DNA of 64,000 nt from Brevibacillus_H ginsengisoli (GCF_050113715.1 NZ_JBNJQR010000003.1:372001-436000); one strand, 5' to 3'; counted from the stretch's first letter, positions 50,488 through 60,189 are shown. The notes: generated by a model not told the origin, from the letters alone. Program-made: numbers and translations.

Positions 50488-51276
50488 CTATGAACGCAAT
50501 TGCGAGTTGTTCGCCTGACGCTTGCGACTTACTACTATCATTAGAACAACACCTAGCAGTGCAAGACCTAGGCTCACCAATTGGGCCACGCGCAGCCCGC
50601 CAAACATAAGGCTGTCAGTTCGCATCCCTTCAATGAAGAATCGGCCAATGGAGTAGAGGATCAAATAGGAAGCCAGGACTTGTCCGTCATAACGCTTGAA
50701 TCGATACAGAAGAGCTAACAATATCACAAAAACTCCGAGATCCCAGATCGACTCATAGAAGAAGGTCGGCTGATAGTAGACGCCGTCAATCAACATTTGA
50801 TTGCGGATAAATGCGGGGAAGTGAGACATAAACTCGGCGGAAACAGGAGCACCGTGAGCTTCTTGATTCATGAAGTTTCCCCAACGCCCAATCGCTTGCC
50901 CCAAGATCACACTTGGCATCAAGATGTCGCCGATCAACAGAAACGGAAGGTTATGCTTTCTCACATACAACGTACCAGCGAGAAAACCTCCGATCAGGCC
51001 TCCATGAATCGCCAGTCCACCTTTCCAAACGGCGAAGATATCCAGCGGGTGAGACTGATACTGTTGCCATTCAAACAAACAATAGTAAAGTCTCGCGCAA
51101 ACAATGGCAGAAGGGATAATCCAGACCACCATGTTCAGGATATGATCAGGGTTAATTCCGGCTCGCTTGGCATGGTAGCTGGCTAAATAGGTTCCAACAA
51201 AAAAAGCCGTTCCCATAATAATTCCATACCAGTGAACGTGAATATTTCCGATCGAGAACGCTATAGGATCAAGCAA
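50488..51276 (-). CDS. lgt: Prolipoprotein diacylglyceryl transferase
   Basis: Lgt transfers diacylglycerol to the lipobox cysteine of prolipoproteins in the membrane. The 262-residue, seven-helix enzyme has HGGLIGG (catalytic His region), GRWGNFMNQEAHG and the C-terminal IGRFFIEGMRTDS signature. The TTG at 51276 is used, with GGAGGAG about nine bases upstream. At least four lipoproteins in this window are likely substrates. It forms a single-gene unit with its own terminator. Confidence 0.95.
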   Translation of the reverse strand: MLDPIAFSIGNIHVHWYGIIMGTAFFVGTYLASYHAKRAGINPDHILNMVVWIIPSAIVCARLYYCLFEWQQYQSHPLDIFAVWKGGLAIHGGLIGGFLAGTLYVRKHNLPFLLIGDILMPSVILGQAIGRWGNFMNQEAHGAPVSAEFMSHFPAFIRNQMLIDGVYYQPTFFYESIWDLGVFVILLALLYRFKRYDGQVLASYLILYSIGRFFIEGMRTDSLMFGGLRVAQLVSLGLALLGVVLMIVVSRKRQANNSQLRS

Positions 51277-51499
51277 ACAAAATCTCCTCCTTGTGATGAT
51301 TGATCAGTTGTTCCAAGTATACTACAAGTTGCTCGAGGTTTCCTGTTCGGTTCCAAGCATGAATATTGTGTGAAATGTCACTGAAAAACATTGAAAAGTA
51401 CATTAATATAGGATATTTTAACTCTGTACTAATATTTACCAAAATTTAACAATGTTTACAATGTATTTACCGTAAAATTATTCGAAAGGGAGTCGCTGG

Positions 51500-53476
51500 A
51501 TGAAAAGTATTCGTACCAAATTATTATTGATCATCATCCCCATTCTTACGATCTCATTAATCGGAATCTCTTGGTTTAATCACTCCAAAGCAACTGAATT
51601 CTTGTTGCAGAATTTTCGGGACAAATCCGCGGTGGATTTAAGTAATTTACGAGGGGATATTGACAGTTGGGTACAGAATCAGGTGGCCAGAATCACGACA
51701 ATGGCAAGCAGTGATAATGTGATTCGCATGGATCAGCAGACCCTCGGTTACTTGAAGGAGCGACAAAAAGAACATCCTGAATTCGGCACCATTATGTATG
51801 CGTTTCCAAACGGTGAATCATGGACAACCCTTGACCAAAAAGCCAACATTACGGATCGGCAATACTTTAAGGACATCATGGGAGGCAAACCTCTCGCCAT
51901 CTCCAATGTACTCATCTCTAAGGTGACGAAAGAGCCCATTATTATGATTGCTTGTCCGATTTTGAACGAAGCAGGACAAGTAAAGGGAGTGTTAGGGGCC
52001 ACCATCTCCATTAAAAAAATGAATGAAATCGTTGGTAAAGCTAAGTTTGCCGAAACCGGTTATGCCTATCTTGTGCAGCAGGATGGAACGTTTATTGCGC
52101 ATCCTGATCCGAATTTTCTGATGAAGAAGAAAGTTCAGGAGTTAAACATTCCAGAACTGTCCAAAGCCTATCAGAACATTCAGGAAAAAGCGAATTATGG
52201 AGAATCTCGTTATACGCTCGACGGAGTGGAGAAATTTTCTTTCTATACCGATGTGCCATCGACTGGCTGGGGGTTGTTTATTTCAGCTCCTGTAAAAGAG
52301 GCAACCAGTCAGCTAGATACTCTCGCCAAAATTTCGTTTGTTACAGCGGCTGTTGTTTTGATTTTTGCCATTCTGGTGGTGGTTTTGTTCACCTCTACCT
52401 TAATTAAACCAATCAAAATGATGAGTCGACTCACCTCCTTGGTGGCCGACGGAGATTTAACGATCAAACTTCTGCATCAGTCAAACGACGAGGTGGGTGT
52501 GCTAGGGCAAAACTTTAACGCCATGATCGAGAAGATGCAGGGAGTACTCTCCGCGATGAAGCGGACAACCGAACAAACCAAGCGATCCTCTGATACACTG
52601 GTGATTTCAAGCGAGGAAACCAGAAGTTCAGCTGAACAAGTTGCAAGAACGATTACCGAACTAGCCTCAGGAACCACCGATATTGCGGCATCCGTCTCTC
52701 AGTCGACGGATCAGGTTCAGGAGATGATCCAAACCGTTCGGGAGCTGTCCAGCTATGCGGATGATATTATCGGAGCAGCCAAGCAAAGCAAAGAATCCGC
52801 TATGGATGGGCGTCAGTACGCGGACGAATCGATCAAGAAAATGAAAGAAATCAATCAGACTGTGAATCAAACGGCACAGATCATCGGTATGCTTGATCAT
52901 AGGTCAAAAGAAATCGGCAACATTGTGGGAATGATTACCAATATTGCGCGGCAAACCAATCTGTTAGCGCTTAATGCCTCGATTGAAGCAGCTCGAGCAG
53001 GGGACCAAGGGAAAGGATTTGCGGTAGTCGCTGAGGAAGTACGCAAGCTGGCGAATGAAACTAGTCTTTCTGCCGAGCAGATCTCTAATCTGGTAAGGGA
53101 AACGCAGGATGAGAGTCATCGGGCCGTTATGGCTGTAGAGCAAGGAACGAAGGTGGTTGAGGAAGGGATGACTGCCGTTCAAAAGGCTGGAACTTCGTTT
53201 GCCGAAATTTCTTGCCAAATCGATGATGTATTGGTTAAAAACGTAAGTATTCACGGCAGTATACGCGATTTGGAGGATCAGGGCAGTCGAGTTGTCCGAT
53301 ACATGGAGGATATTGCCGCTGTTACCGAAGAAGCGGCGGCCGGTTCAGAGCAAGTAAGCGCCGCGAGTGAGCAGCAGGCGGCATCAGCCAGCCAGATTTC
53401 CCATGATGCGCTTGCCTTTGCCGAATTGGCTGAGGAGCTTCAAGTGATTATTAAACAATTCAAGGTGCACGATTGA
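51500..53476 (+). CDS. Methyl-accepting chemotaxis protein with dCache sensor
   Basis: This 658-residue chemoreceptor has a first transmembrane helix at about 8-27, an extracellular double-Cache domain to about 275 (with ITDRQYFKDIMGGKPLAISNV), and a second transmembrane helix at about 280-303. HAMP lies at about 304-357. A long coiled-coil signalling domain has the conserved tip ARQTNLLALNASIEAARAGDQGKGFAVVAEEVRKLANE. The ligand is not deducible, though dCache receptors often bind amino acids. A GGGAG ribosome site precedes the ATG. No other chemotaxis gene is nearby. Confidence 0.95.
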   Translation: MKSIRTKLLLIIIPILTISLIGISWFNHSKATEFLLQNFRDKSAVDLSNLRGDIDSWVQNQVARITTMASSDNVIRMDQQTLGYLKERQKEHPEFGTIMYAFPNGESWTTLDQKANITDRQYFKDIMGGKPLAISNVLISKVTKEPIIMIACPILNEAGQVKGVLGATISIKKMNEIVGKAKFAETGYAYLVQQDGTFIAHPDPNFLMKKKVQELNIPELSKAYQNIQEKANYGESRYTLDGVEKFSFYTDVPSTGWGLFISAPVKEATSQLDTLAKISFVTAAVVLIFAILVVVLFTSTLIKPIKMMSRLTSLVADGDLTIKLLHQSNDEVGVLGQNFNAMIEKMQGVLSAMKRTTEQTKRSSDTLVISSEETRSSAEQVARTITELASGTTDIAASVSQSTDQVQEMIQTVRELSSYADDIIGAAKQSKESAMDGRQYADESIKKMKEINQTVNQTAQIIGMLDHRSKEIGNIVGMITNIARQTNLLALNASIEAARAGDQGKGFAVVAEEVRKLANETSLSAEQISNLVRETQDESHRAVMAVEQGTKVVEEGMTAVQKAGTSFAEISCQIDDVLVKNVSIHGSIRDLEDQGSRVVRYMEDIAAVTEEAAAGSEQVSAASEQQAASASQISHDALAFAELAEELQVIIKQFKVHD

Positions 53477-53481
53477 TAATG

Positions 53482-53522
53482 AAACAAGCCGGAGAGCTTC
53501 ATTGCTCGTCCGGCTTGTCTTA
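53482..53522. terminator. Bidirectional terminator after the chemoreceptor
   Basis: ACAAGCCGGA and GAGC on the left pair with GCTC and TCCGGCTTGT on the right, around a short loop. The T-tail is modest in both directions. Confidence 0.7.
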
Positions 53523-53525
53523 CCT

Positions 53526-53669
53526 TCACTGACCATGCTTGATAATATCCGATTGATCGGCTTCAGACTGCATTTTTCTCGCTTGTTCCTGATTCATCCC
53601 TGTTTGGTCAGCTAGCGATTGCGCTTTGGAAGCTTCTAGCTTTTGTTTGGAAGGATTTTTTTCAGCCAT
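53526..53669 (-). CDS. 47-residue hydrophilic protein, unknown
   Basis: The product starts MAEKNPSKQKLEASKAQSLA and is rich in Lys, Gln, Glu and Ser, and probably helical or disordered. AAGGAGG lies nine bases before the ATG at 53669. The 44-codon in-frame extension to 53801 is unrelated DNA. Composition recalls small spore-associated proteins, but I cannot name a family. The 395 bases from here to rsmD hold only a small hairpin (53896-53915) and the rsmD promoter. Confidence 0.65.
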   Translation of the reverse strand: MAEKNPSKQKLEASKAQSLADQTGMNQEQARKMQSEADQSDIIKHGQ

Positions 53670-53985
53670 TTCATGATGCCTCCTTATGAAGTAGATAAAG
53701 TAACGTATCCAAAAAAATACCCCACTACAAATTGCAGTGAGGTAGCGGTTCAAATTGCTTCCAAACGAGAAGCAAGAGGCATGAATGCTCCTATCAGACA
53801 CTTCATGCCCATATGTAAACCGCTTTTCAATTATGGGAGAGGAGAAACCGGAGGAAGAGCTTATGGGGAAACGTAAGTCTTCTCCGCGGTTGTCAGCGAC
53901 ACCGTTGCGTCGCTAGTCATATTTTTTGCCAACAGTCTGGTATTTTATACACGGTGAAATGAATTTTTGTCCGTAGGTTTGCTAT

Positions 53986-54014
53986 TTTACCTCCTGTAAA
54001 GCATGTGATAGTAT
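53986..54014 (+). promoter_or_regulatory. Probable promoter of rsmD-coaD
   Basis: TTTACC (53986-53991), 17 bases, TAGTAT (54009-54014), about 50 bases before the rsmD start. Confidence 0.5.
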
Positions 54015-54064
54015 GAATTTACTGCCAAAAGGCATCATGTTTAATGAAATGACAGGTGAGAAGA

Positions 54065-54619
54065 ATGAGAGTAATTTCAGGCGAACACAAAGGGCGACCG
54101 CTTGCCGCCGTACCGGGCAAAGGAACACGTCCTACAACCGACAAGGTAAAAGAATCGATTTTTAATATCATCGGCCCGTATTTTGATGGTGGAACTGCCT
54201 TGGATCTGTACGCAGGTACAGGCGGACTGGGAATTGAAGCGTTAAGTCGTGGCATCGAACGGACTGTGTTTATTGATATTGAACAAAAAGCAATTTCTGT
54301 GATTAAACAAAATCTGGCTTCTTTAAATCTGTCCGACCAAGCGGAAGTGTATCGTAATGATTCGGATCGAGCGTTGAAGGTTTTGGCGAAGCGGGACATT
54401 CAATTTGACTTGGTCTTTTTGGATCCGCCCTATGCCAAGCAGAAGCTGGAAGCCGAAATGCGTTTGTTGCAGGATTTGAATCTGCTTGCTCCGGGAGCCA
54501 GAATCGTGACCGAGCATGATACAGAATTTACCCTCAAGGAAACCATAGGCGATTGCGTTCAAGAAAGAAGCGTAACGTACGGGGATACAACGATTTCCAT
54601 TTTTCAGTTTAATTCATAA
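54065..54619 (+). CDS. rsmD: 16S rRNA (guanine-966-N2)-methyltransferase RsmD
   Basis: RsmD methylates G966 of 16S rRNA. The 184-residue protein opens MRVISGEHKGRPL and has the SAM motif ALDLYAGTGGLGIEALSRG and catalytic Asp-Pro-Pro-Tyr in FLDPPYAK. Start is ATG 54065, after AGGTGAGAAGA. The GTG at 54056 is part of that site. coaD follows 14 bases later, the universal rsmD-coaD pair. Confidence 0.95.
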   Translation: MRVISGEHKGRPLAAVPGKGTRPTTDKVKESIFNIIGPYFDGGTALDLYAGTGGLGIEALSRGIERTVFIDIEQKAISVIKQNLASLNLSDQAEVYRNDSDRALKVLAKRDIQFDLVFLDPPYAKQKLEAEMRLLQDLNLLAPGARIVTEHDTEFTLKETIGDCVQERSVTYGDTTISIFQFNS

Positions 54620-54633
54620 GGAGGAGCCAATTT

Positions 54634-55125
54634 ATGGCGATTGCGGTATGCCCAGGAAGTTTTGATCCCGTAACATACGGACACCTTGATATTATTAGGC
54701 GTGGGGCCAAAGTGTTTGACAAAGTGATCGTGGCGGTGCTCGTCAACTCCAATAAAAATCCGCTTTTTTCAAAAGAAGAGCGGCTTGATCTGCTGCGAGA
54801 AGTAACCAAAGAAATGCCCAATGTGGAAGTTGACACGTTCAGTGGGCTGTTAATTGACTATATGCGTGAAAAGAAGGCCGGCGTTTTGCTTAAAGGCTTG
54901 CGAGCTGTTTCGGATTTTGAATATGAAATGCAGATGGCCTCCATCAACCGTAAGCTGGATGAGGATGTGGAGACTTTCTTTGTCATGACCAATAATCAGT
55001 ACTCCTACCTAAGCTCCAGCATCGTGAAGGAAGTGGCTCGTTATCATGCGTCGGTAAGCGATCTGGTTCCGTCAGTTGTGGATAATGCGTTGCGGCTCAA
55101 ATTCCCGGTTCTGTCTAATAAGTAG
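54634..55125 (+). CDS. coaD: Phosphopantetheine adenylyltransferase
   Basis: CoaD makes dephospho-CoA from 4-phosphopantetheine and ATP, the step after CoaBC in the same pathway (coaBC is at 4819). The 163-residue protein has GSFDPVTYGHLDII (His-x-x-His-type nucleotidyl transfer motif), KGLRAVSDFEYE and the C-terminal YSYLSSSIVKEVA. AAGGAGGAG precedes the ATG. Its end overlaps the convergent ylbJ by 11 bases. Confidence 0.97.
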   Translation: MAIAVCPGSFDPVTYGHLDIIRRGAKVFDKVIVAVLVNSNKNPLFSKEERLDLLREVTKEMPNVEVDTFSGLLIDYMREKKAGVLLKGLRAVSDFEYEMQMASINRKLDEDVETFFVMTNNQYSYLSSSIVKEVARYHASVSDLVPSVVDNALRLKFPVLSNK

Positions 55126-56341
55126 ACTGATTGGATTTGGCCAGCAATCTGCTGATCACGATGAGGATCAATAGAATCAAAGCGGCAACAAAAGCGGAGT
55201 GGCTAAAATGATTCCACCAGGTATGCATCGTATGAATATGCTCGTCAGCGAAAAAAACGGGGACACTTGCGGCTTCCGTAGACGTCAGCTCCTCCAATGG
55301 CTTCCACAATACGATCGTGAGAAAGACAGCGATTATCGCATGAATTCCTCTAGCCAGAAGATAAGGGATGAAGCGAATATCGGTCTGGCTCAAAATACTG
55401 GCGACCTGTGCGTGAACACTTAAGCCACCCCAAGAAACAATCGCACTTGCGATGGCGGCTTGCCACATAAAAGAGAGATGAGGGGCAGCCAGACTTGCGG
55501 TTTGGGCACCTAGCGTCACTTCGAACAATCCGGAGACCAATGCTTTGGAAATGGTAGACGGGAATCCGAATGGGCCAAGGAAAACGGCAAGAAAGCTGCT
55601 CATAAATTCCGTCACTCTAACCGTAGCGAGAAGTTCGATCACCACCGAAAAAAATATGATAAATCCCCCAATCATAAACAACGTCTGCAAAGCGGAGGAG
55701 ACCGCATCCCCCATCAGCTTTCCGAAAGGACGGTTGTCTTTTAGTCTCGCTCGGTGCATGGCTTGTATGGCCCGAACCAAGACCGGGTATTTATTGTTGT
55801 CGACATGTTTGGTGATGGGGGCAGGAAGCGCGTAGAACCGATAGACAAGTCCAAGCAGAATGGCGGATACATAATGTGTAAAGGCAAGGATATAGCCTAA
55901 TTGTTCACTGTGAAAAAATCCAACCGCAACCGCACCGATAACAAACAGCGGATCACCCGTTGTCGTAAAAGATACCAGTCGTTCTCCTTCCGATTGTGTG
56001 ATGCTCCCTTGTTCGCGAAGACGTGTCGTAAGTTTGGCGGCTACTGGGTATCCGGAGGCAAAGCCCATCGTCATGACAAAGCCACCTGTTCCTGGTACGT
56101 TAAACAAGGGTCTCATCAACGGTTCCAGCAAGACCCCCGCAAAATGCACGATGCCTACTCCCATTAGAACCTCTGATACCACGATGAAGGGCAGGCATGC
56201 GGGGAAAACCACTTCCCACCAAATTTTCAAACCGGCAAGGGCCGCTAGAAAAGACGTATTAGGATTGGTGACAAGAATAACGACAAATCCAATGGATATC
56301 ATTGCAATAAACAAGGTTAAATACAACGAACGGTGTTTCAT
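55115..56341 (-). CDS. ylbJ: Sporulation integral membrane protein YlbJ
   Basis: This is a 408-residue protein with about nine transmembrane helices in the nucleoside-transporter gate fold. Bacillus subtilis YlbJ is needed for normal spore cortex formation under SigE. Signatures are FPACLPFIVVSEVLMGVG, GTGGFVMTMGFASGYPVAAKL and FTTTGDPLFVIGAVAVGFF. CAGGAGG precedes the ATG. It stands divergent to ylbK within the conserved coaD-ylbJ-ylbK-ylbL order. Confidence 0.92.
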   Translation of the reverse strand: MKHRSLYLTLFIAMISIGFVVILVTNPNTSFLAALAGLKIWWEVVFPACLPFIVVSEVLMGVGIVHFAGVLLEPLMRPLFNVPGTGGFVMTMGFASGYPVAAKLTTRLREQGSITQSEGERLVSFTTTGDPLFVIGAVAVGFFHSEQLGYILAFTHYVSAILLGLVYRFYALPAPITKHVDNNKYPVLVRAIQAMHRARLKDNRPFGKLMGDAVSSALQTLFMIGGFIIFFSVVIELLATVRVTEFMSSFLAVFLGPFGFPSTISKALVSGLFEVTLGAQTASLAAPHLSFMWQAAIASAIVSWGGLSVHAQVASILSQTDIRFIPYLLARGIHAIIAVFLTIVLWKPLEELTSTEAASVPVFFADEHIHTMHTWWNHFSHSAFVAALILLILIVISRLLAKSNQSTY

Positions 56342-56439
56342 AGATTCCTCCTGGACTTCAATACTAGTACATGTCTACGTGAGGAAGGACGAAACTATGC
56401 AACTCGTCTTACATATTCATTGGGGAGGAGGGATAAGAG

Positions 56440-57246
56440 GTGTCAAACGAACATAGACCGAAGATTGGCCTAGCGCTTGGTTCGGGAGGAGCGCGAGGCT
56501 TTGCGCATATCGGGGTGCTCAAGGTGTTGGAGGAACACCAGATCCCGATTGATTATTTGGCGGGGAGCAGTATGGGGAGCTTTATCGGTGCACTCTACGC
56601 TAATAACATTCAGCCGCACATGATGGCAAAGCTGGCCACGAATTTGAAACGAAAACACTTGCTGGACTTGACCGTACCCAATATGGGATTCGTAGCGGGG
56701 CAAAAAGCAAAGGAGCTGTTTCGACTCCTTACCCACGGCAAGAACATCGAAGACCTATCCAAACCACTTGCCATTGTCGCCACTGATATTGAAATGGGAG
56801 AGCGGGTCGTTTTTCGGGAAGGACCGCTTGACCAAGCGATTAGAGCGAGTACCTCCATTCCCGGAATCTTTGTGCCGGAGCGTGTTGGGGATCGTCTGCT
56901 TGTTGACGGGGGTGTAATTGATCGGGTTCCGATCACCGTAGCCAAGGAGATGGGAGCCGATCTGGTAATTGCCGTTGACGTGGCCCACTTCGATGTCAAG
57001 ATGAAGGTGAATTCGATTTTCGAAGTCATTGCTCAAGCGATCGATGTGATGGAAAGAGAAATTTTGCGTCATCGAATTCTTTCAGCTGATTTGGTGATTC
57101 GCCCGAATGTAGGACACTATAGCAGTATTGCTGATTCCGGGGTGGAGGAAATCATTGCGGAAGGTGAAAAAGCAGCCCTTGAAAATATAGACCGAATAAA
57201 GGAATTGATCGAGAATTGGGGGAACAACCATGACCACACACGATAA
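56440..57246 (+). CDS. ylbK: Patatin-like phospholipase, YlbK/RssA type
   Basis: This 268-residue patatin-fold hydrolase has the oxyanion motif GSGGARGFAHIG, the nucleophile elbow GSSMG and the dyad Asp in VDGGVIDRVP. Substrate is not established for this bacterial family. The start is GTG at 56440 with GAGGAGGG about 11 bases upstream. Its end overlaps ylbL by 17 bases. Confidence 0.9.
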   Translation: MSNEHRPKIGLALGSGGARGFAHIGVLKVLEEHQIPIDYLAGSSMGSFIGALYANNIQPHMMAKLATNLKRKHLLDLTVPNMGFVAGQKAKELFRLLTHGKNIEDLSKPLAIVATDIEMGERVVFREGPLDQAIRASTSIPGIFVPERVGDRLLVDGGVIDRVPITVAKEMGADLVIAVDVAHFDVKMKVNSIFEVIAQAIDVMEREILRHRILSADLVIRPNVGHYSSIADSGVEEIIAEGEKAALENIDRIKELIENWGNNHDHTR

Positions 57247-58306
57247 TCAACGACCCTCCACCAGTCGAATTCGTTTTCGCTGGGGGATTATTCTTTTTGC
57301 TGTCGTTTTGCTGTGCGTCCTGTATATACCCCTTCCGTACTATGTAACAAGGCCAGGCTCCGCGATTGAGCTTGCGCCTATGATTAAGGTGGAAGGCGGG
57401 ACCAAGGATGAAAAAGGCTCCTTTATGCTCACGACCGTACGCATGGGAGAAGCGACACCGTTCTGGTATTTGTATTCCAAGTTGTCTCCAGATGTGGAGC
57501 TAATTGATGAAGATTTGGTATTAAGTCATGGCGAGACGGATGATGACTTTACCCAGCGGGAACTAGAGGTTATGCATAATTCACAGCAGCTGGCTGAAGC
57601 CGTTGCCTTTAAGCGGGCGGGTTATCCTGTCAAGATCGAGAAGCAGGGTGTATTGGTGATGGGGACACTGGCGGGTATGCCTGCCAAAAATTTGCTCAAA
57701 GTGGGCGATGTGATTACCCAGGTCGACGAGAAAAAATTGCAAACGGCGCAAGATTTGCTCGATTATCTCACTAAGAAGAAGCCAGGGGAGAGCATTCAAT
57801 TGAAATTCTTGCGAGGCAGTCAGGAAATGAGTGGCTCTATTACGCTCGCCTCCTTGCCAGATGAAAATGGTCAAGCAAGTAAACGCGTCGGATTAGGGAT
57901 TCGTCCGGAGAACAAGCAATACATTGAAATACCGAAAAAAGTAAACATCACCGCCGAAGGCATAGGCGGACCCTCGGCAGGTTTGATGATGACCCTGGAG
58001 ATTTATGACCAACTAAAAACTGACATCGATCTTACACGCGGCTATCGTATTGCGGGAACAGGTACGATCTCAGCGGATGGAACGGTTGGACGGATTGGTG
58101 GAATCAACCACAAGATTGTGGCCGCTGATAAAGCGGGTGCCGAAATCTTTTTCGCGCCAAATGATGTCACAACAGGTCAAGTCTCGAACTATCAAGAAGC
58201 TGTTGAGACCGCAAAGCGGATCGGGACCAAGATGATTGTCGTTCCGGTAAAAACCGTAGACGATGCCATCAATTATCTGCAAAAGTTGAAACCGAAGCAA
58301 GGGTAA
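57230..58306 (+). CDS. ylbL: Membrane-anchored PDZ/Lon-type protease YlbL (SepM-like)
   Basis: This 358-residue protease has an N-terminal transmembrane helix (about 15-36), a PDZ domain (about 125-205) and a C-terminal Lon-type domain with catalytic Ser in GIGGPSAGLMM and catalytic Lys in GGINHKIVAADKAGA. Bacillus subtilis YlbL helps degrade the cell-division inhibitor YneA after SOS. Streptococcal SepM processes a peptide pheromone. It overlaps both neighbours, the convergent tmcAL by 38 bases. Confidence 0.92.
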   Translation: MTTHDNQRPSTSRIRFRWGIILFAVVLLCVLYIPLPYYVTRPGSAIELAPMIKVEGGTKDEKGSFMLTTVRMGEATPFWYLYSKLSPDVELIDEDLVLSHGETDDDFTQRELEVMHNSQQLAEAVAFKRAGYPVKIEKQGVLVMGTLAGMPAKNLLKVGDVITQVDEKKLQTAQDLLDYLTKKKPGESIQLKFLRGSQEMSGSITLASLPDENGQASKRVGLGIRPENKQYIEIPKKVNITAEGIGGPSAGLMMTLEIYDQLKTDIDLTRGYRIAGTGTISADGTVGRIGGINHKIVAADKAGAEIFFAPNDVTTGQVSNYQEAVETAKRIGTKMIVVPVKTVDDAINYLQKLKPKQG

Positions 58307-59519
58307 GTGGCGGCAATTTGTATTCGGAAAGGAAATCGTTAGAGAATCCGTTTGGTTGTCCAAGCTGATAAATTGCGCTTGCACGCAAATCGAGATCCAG
58401 CATGGGGTGAATATGATCGCGTGCTTTCGTAATGAGCGGAATGGAAGATTTCTTTCTCGCTTCCTTCAAGAGCTGCTGTCCTTTGTCGCTAAAACCAAGG
58501 ATTCGCGCGTAAGGAGCGCCAGATTTAAGTTGAAACGAAGCCACCTCTTGCTTGGTTAGGTTAAGCAAAACGGACAGGAGCATGCGTTGCAGACGATTCC
58601 ACGTGAAGCGGCGTGTCTTGGCTTCGGTAATCAGTTCTTGGACGGTTTTGCTTCTTTTAACCGAAGCGATCAAGCGATTCTCCATGCCTTCTTCGATCTC
58701 ATGGTAGGTGGACAATTCTTGTGGCGTCAATTGGAGAAGTCGGTGAAACAGCGGATGTCTGTAATGATCCCAGCAAATGGGGCCGGCCCCTTGGTTGAAC
58801 TCCCGTCTGAGAACATCCAGGGTCGTTTCTGGGACATAGGCAGCAAGCGATGAAAGATCGGCTTTGTCATCCAGCAATAATTTGCGCAGGGCAGTGGCAC
58901 TGGCGATTTGTTTGTCCGTGATGGACTGTTGATGATAGTCAGCTTTTTTTCGTTGGATAGTGACGGCCTCCATACGGCTATTGAGGCGTTTTAGCGCAAG
59001 CACATAATTAAATCCCAAAATATTATTGGGCTGATCCAGAGGAATTTGATTGAATCCGAATTTTTGCATGTATCGCGTTGCCGCTTGTGCGTATGCTAGG
59101 GGGTAAGCTAGGCCGTTGGATAGGTTCATCTTTAGGTGCTCCTGGAACTCCAAGGGTTCAATGGCAAGGGCTTCGGCAAGCGGGTGCATCCAGCTAATCT
59201 CTCCGCTTTCGGAACCGAAGCAGACAGAGTCTACTACCCCAAGTCGATCCAATATAGAAATAGCGCCATGGGCAAACAGCTCCGCATTCGCGGTAGCAAA
59301 CGGTAGGGGCAATTCAATCACCAGATCGACGCCAAGCCGAAGGGCCATTTCTGCGCGAGCTCTTTTACTGACGAGCGCAGGCTCGCCACGTTGTAGGAAA
59401 TTACCACTCATGACAATGACACAGCTATCTGCTCCTGTCGCTTCCTTGGCTGCCTCAAAATGGAGTTTATGTCCGTTATGTAATGGGTTGTATTCAACCA
59501 CTAGACCAACTGTTTTCAT
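58269..59519 (-). CDS. tmcAL: tRNA(Met) cytidine acetate ligase TmcAL (YlbM)
   Basis: TmcAL forms N4-acetylcytidine at the wobble position of elongator tRNA-Met from acetate and ATP. The 416-residue protein begins MKTVGLVVEYNPLHNGH, with the nucleotidyltransferase motif Asn-Gly-His, and has MSGNFLQRGEPALVSK and FGSESGE. Ribosome site AAAGGACGGG precedes the ATG at 59519. It lies divergent to yceD. Confidence 0.93.
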   Translation of the reverse strand: MKTVGLVVEYNPLHNGHKLHFEAAKEATGADSCVIVMSGNFLQRGEPALVSKRARAEMALRLGVDLVIELPLPFATANAELFAHGAISILDRLGVVDSVCFGSESGEISWMHPLAEALAIEPLEFQEHLKMNLSNGLAYPLAYAQAATRYMQKFGFNQIPLDQPNNILGFNYVLALKRLNSRMEAVTIQRKKADYHQQSITDKQIASATALRKLLLDDKADLSSLAAYVPETTLDVLRREFNQGAGPICWDHYRHPLFHRLLQLTPQELSTYHEIEEGMENRLIASVKRSKTVQELITEAKTRRFTWNRLQRMLLSVLLNLTKQEVASFQLKSGAPYARILGFSDKGQQLLKEARKKSSIPLITKARDHIHPMLDLDLRASAIYQLGQPNGFSNDFLSEYKLPPLTLASVSTFADN

Positions 59520-59616
59520 TGGATCCCGTCCTTTTTGACATCTGAATATGGCTTTTCAATCTTTAGCTTCTACCCTAAAGTGTAAATTTCTAAAACAAGC
59601 TGTCAAGCAAATTTGG

Positions 59617-59645
59617 TTGACAAAGGATTTCAATACCGATATAAT
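59617..59645 (+). promoter_or_regulatory. Consensus SigA promoter of yceD-rpmF
   Basis: Perfect TTGACA (59617-59622) and TATAAT (59640-59645), 17 bases apart. The yceD start codon follows 28 bases after the -10. Confidence 0.88.
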
Positions 59646-59673
59646 CATCCTTGTTGTGCATGAGGTGATCTTT

Positions 59674-60189
59674 ATGAATATTAAACTTACTGATTTAGAA
59701 CATCGCAAAGGTGAGCCACTCCCGTTTCAGACAACCCTTGAAGCAGATGAGCTCAAAAGTCGTCATCAAGAGGTTCGCGGCATGTCTGATGTAAACGCGC
59801 AAGGCGAAGCGATGTTGCTTGGCGGATTGTACTATGTGAATGGCAAGATGGACGCTGACGTGAACTTTGTTTGCGCCCGTTGTCTCAAGCCTTTCCAAGA
59901 GCATATGACAGTTCCGTTTTCGGAAACTTTTGCCTCACCAGATTCAGATGTGGAATACGACGAAGAGAGCGACATCCATCCCGTTGAAGGAGATGAGATT
60001 GAGCTTGATCCGATTCTGCAAGAAGATTTTTTGCTCGCCTTACCTATCATTCCGTTTTGTGAAGAGGATTGCAAGGGGCTATGCCCGACTTGTGGGGTTA
60101 ACTGGAACGAGCAACAGTGTTCCTGCAACAATCAGCGAATTGATCCACGTTTAGCTGGACTAGCTGATTTCTTCAAAAACGAGAAATGA
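59674..60189 (+). CDS. yceD: DUF177/YceD family protein
   Basis: This 171-residue YceD-family protein (YlbN in Bacillus) is associated with 23S rRNA maturation in plants and bacteria and is always encoded next to rpmF. Zinc-type cysteines occur in CARCLKPF and in CEEDCKGLCPTCGVNWNEQQCSC near the C-terminus. I start at 59674, with GAGGTGATC upstream and downstream of the perfect promoter. The longer frame from 59548 would precede the promoter and is rejected. Confidence 0.9.
   Translation: MNIKLTDLEHRKGEPLPFQTTLEADELKSRHQEVRGMSDVNAQGEAMLLGGLYYVNGKMDADVNFVCARCLKPFQEHMTVPFSETFASPDSDVEYDEESDIHPVEGDEIELDPILQEDFLLALPIIPFCEEDCKGLCPTCGVNWNEQQCSCNNQRIDPRLAGLADFFKNEK

Noticed and set aside
53643..53876. 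A 77-codon plus-strand frame
   Set aside because: It has no ribosome site, overlaps the start and upstream signals of the 47-residue minus-strand gene, and its composition is not protein-like.
30342..54064. Prophage or integrative element in the accessory block
   Set aside because: No integrase, transposase, capsid, conjugation or replication gene and no flanking direct repeats were found.
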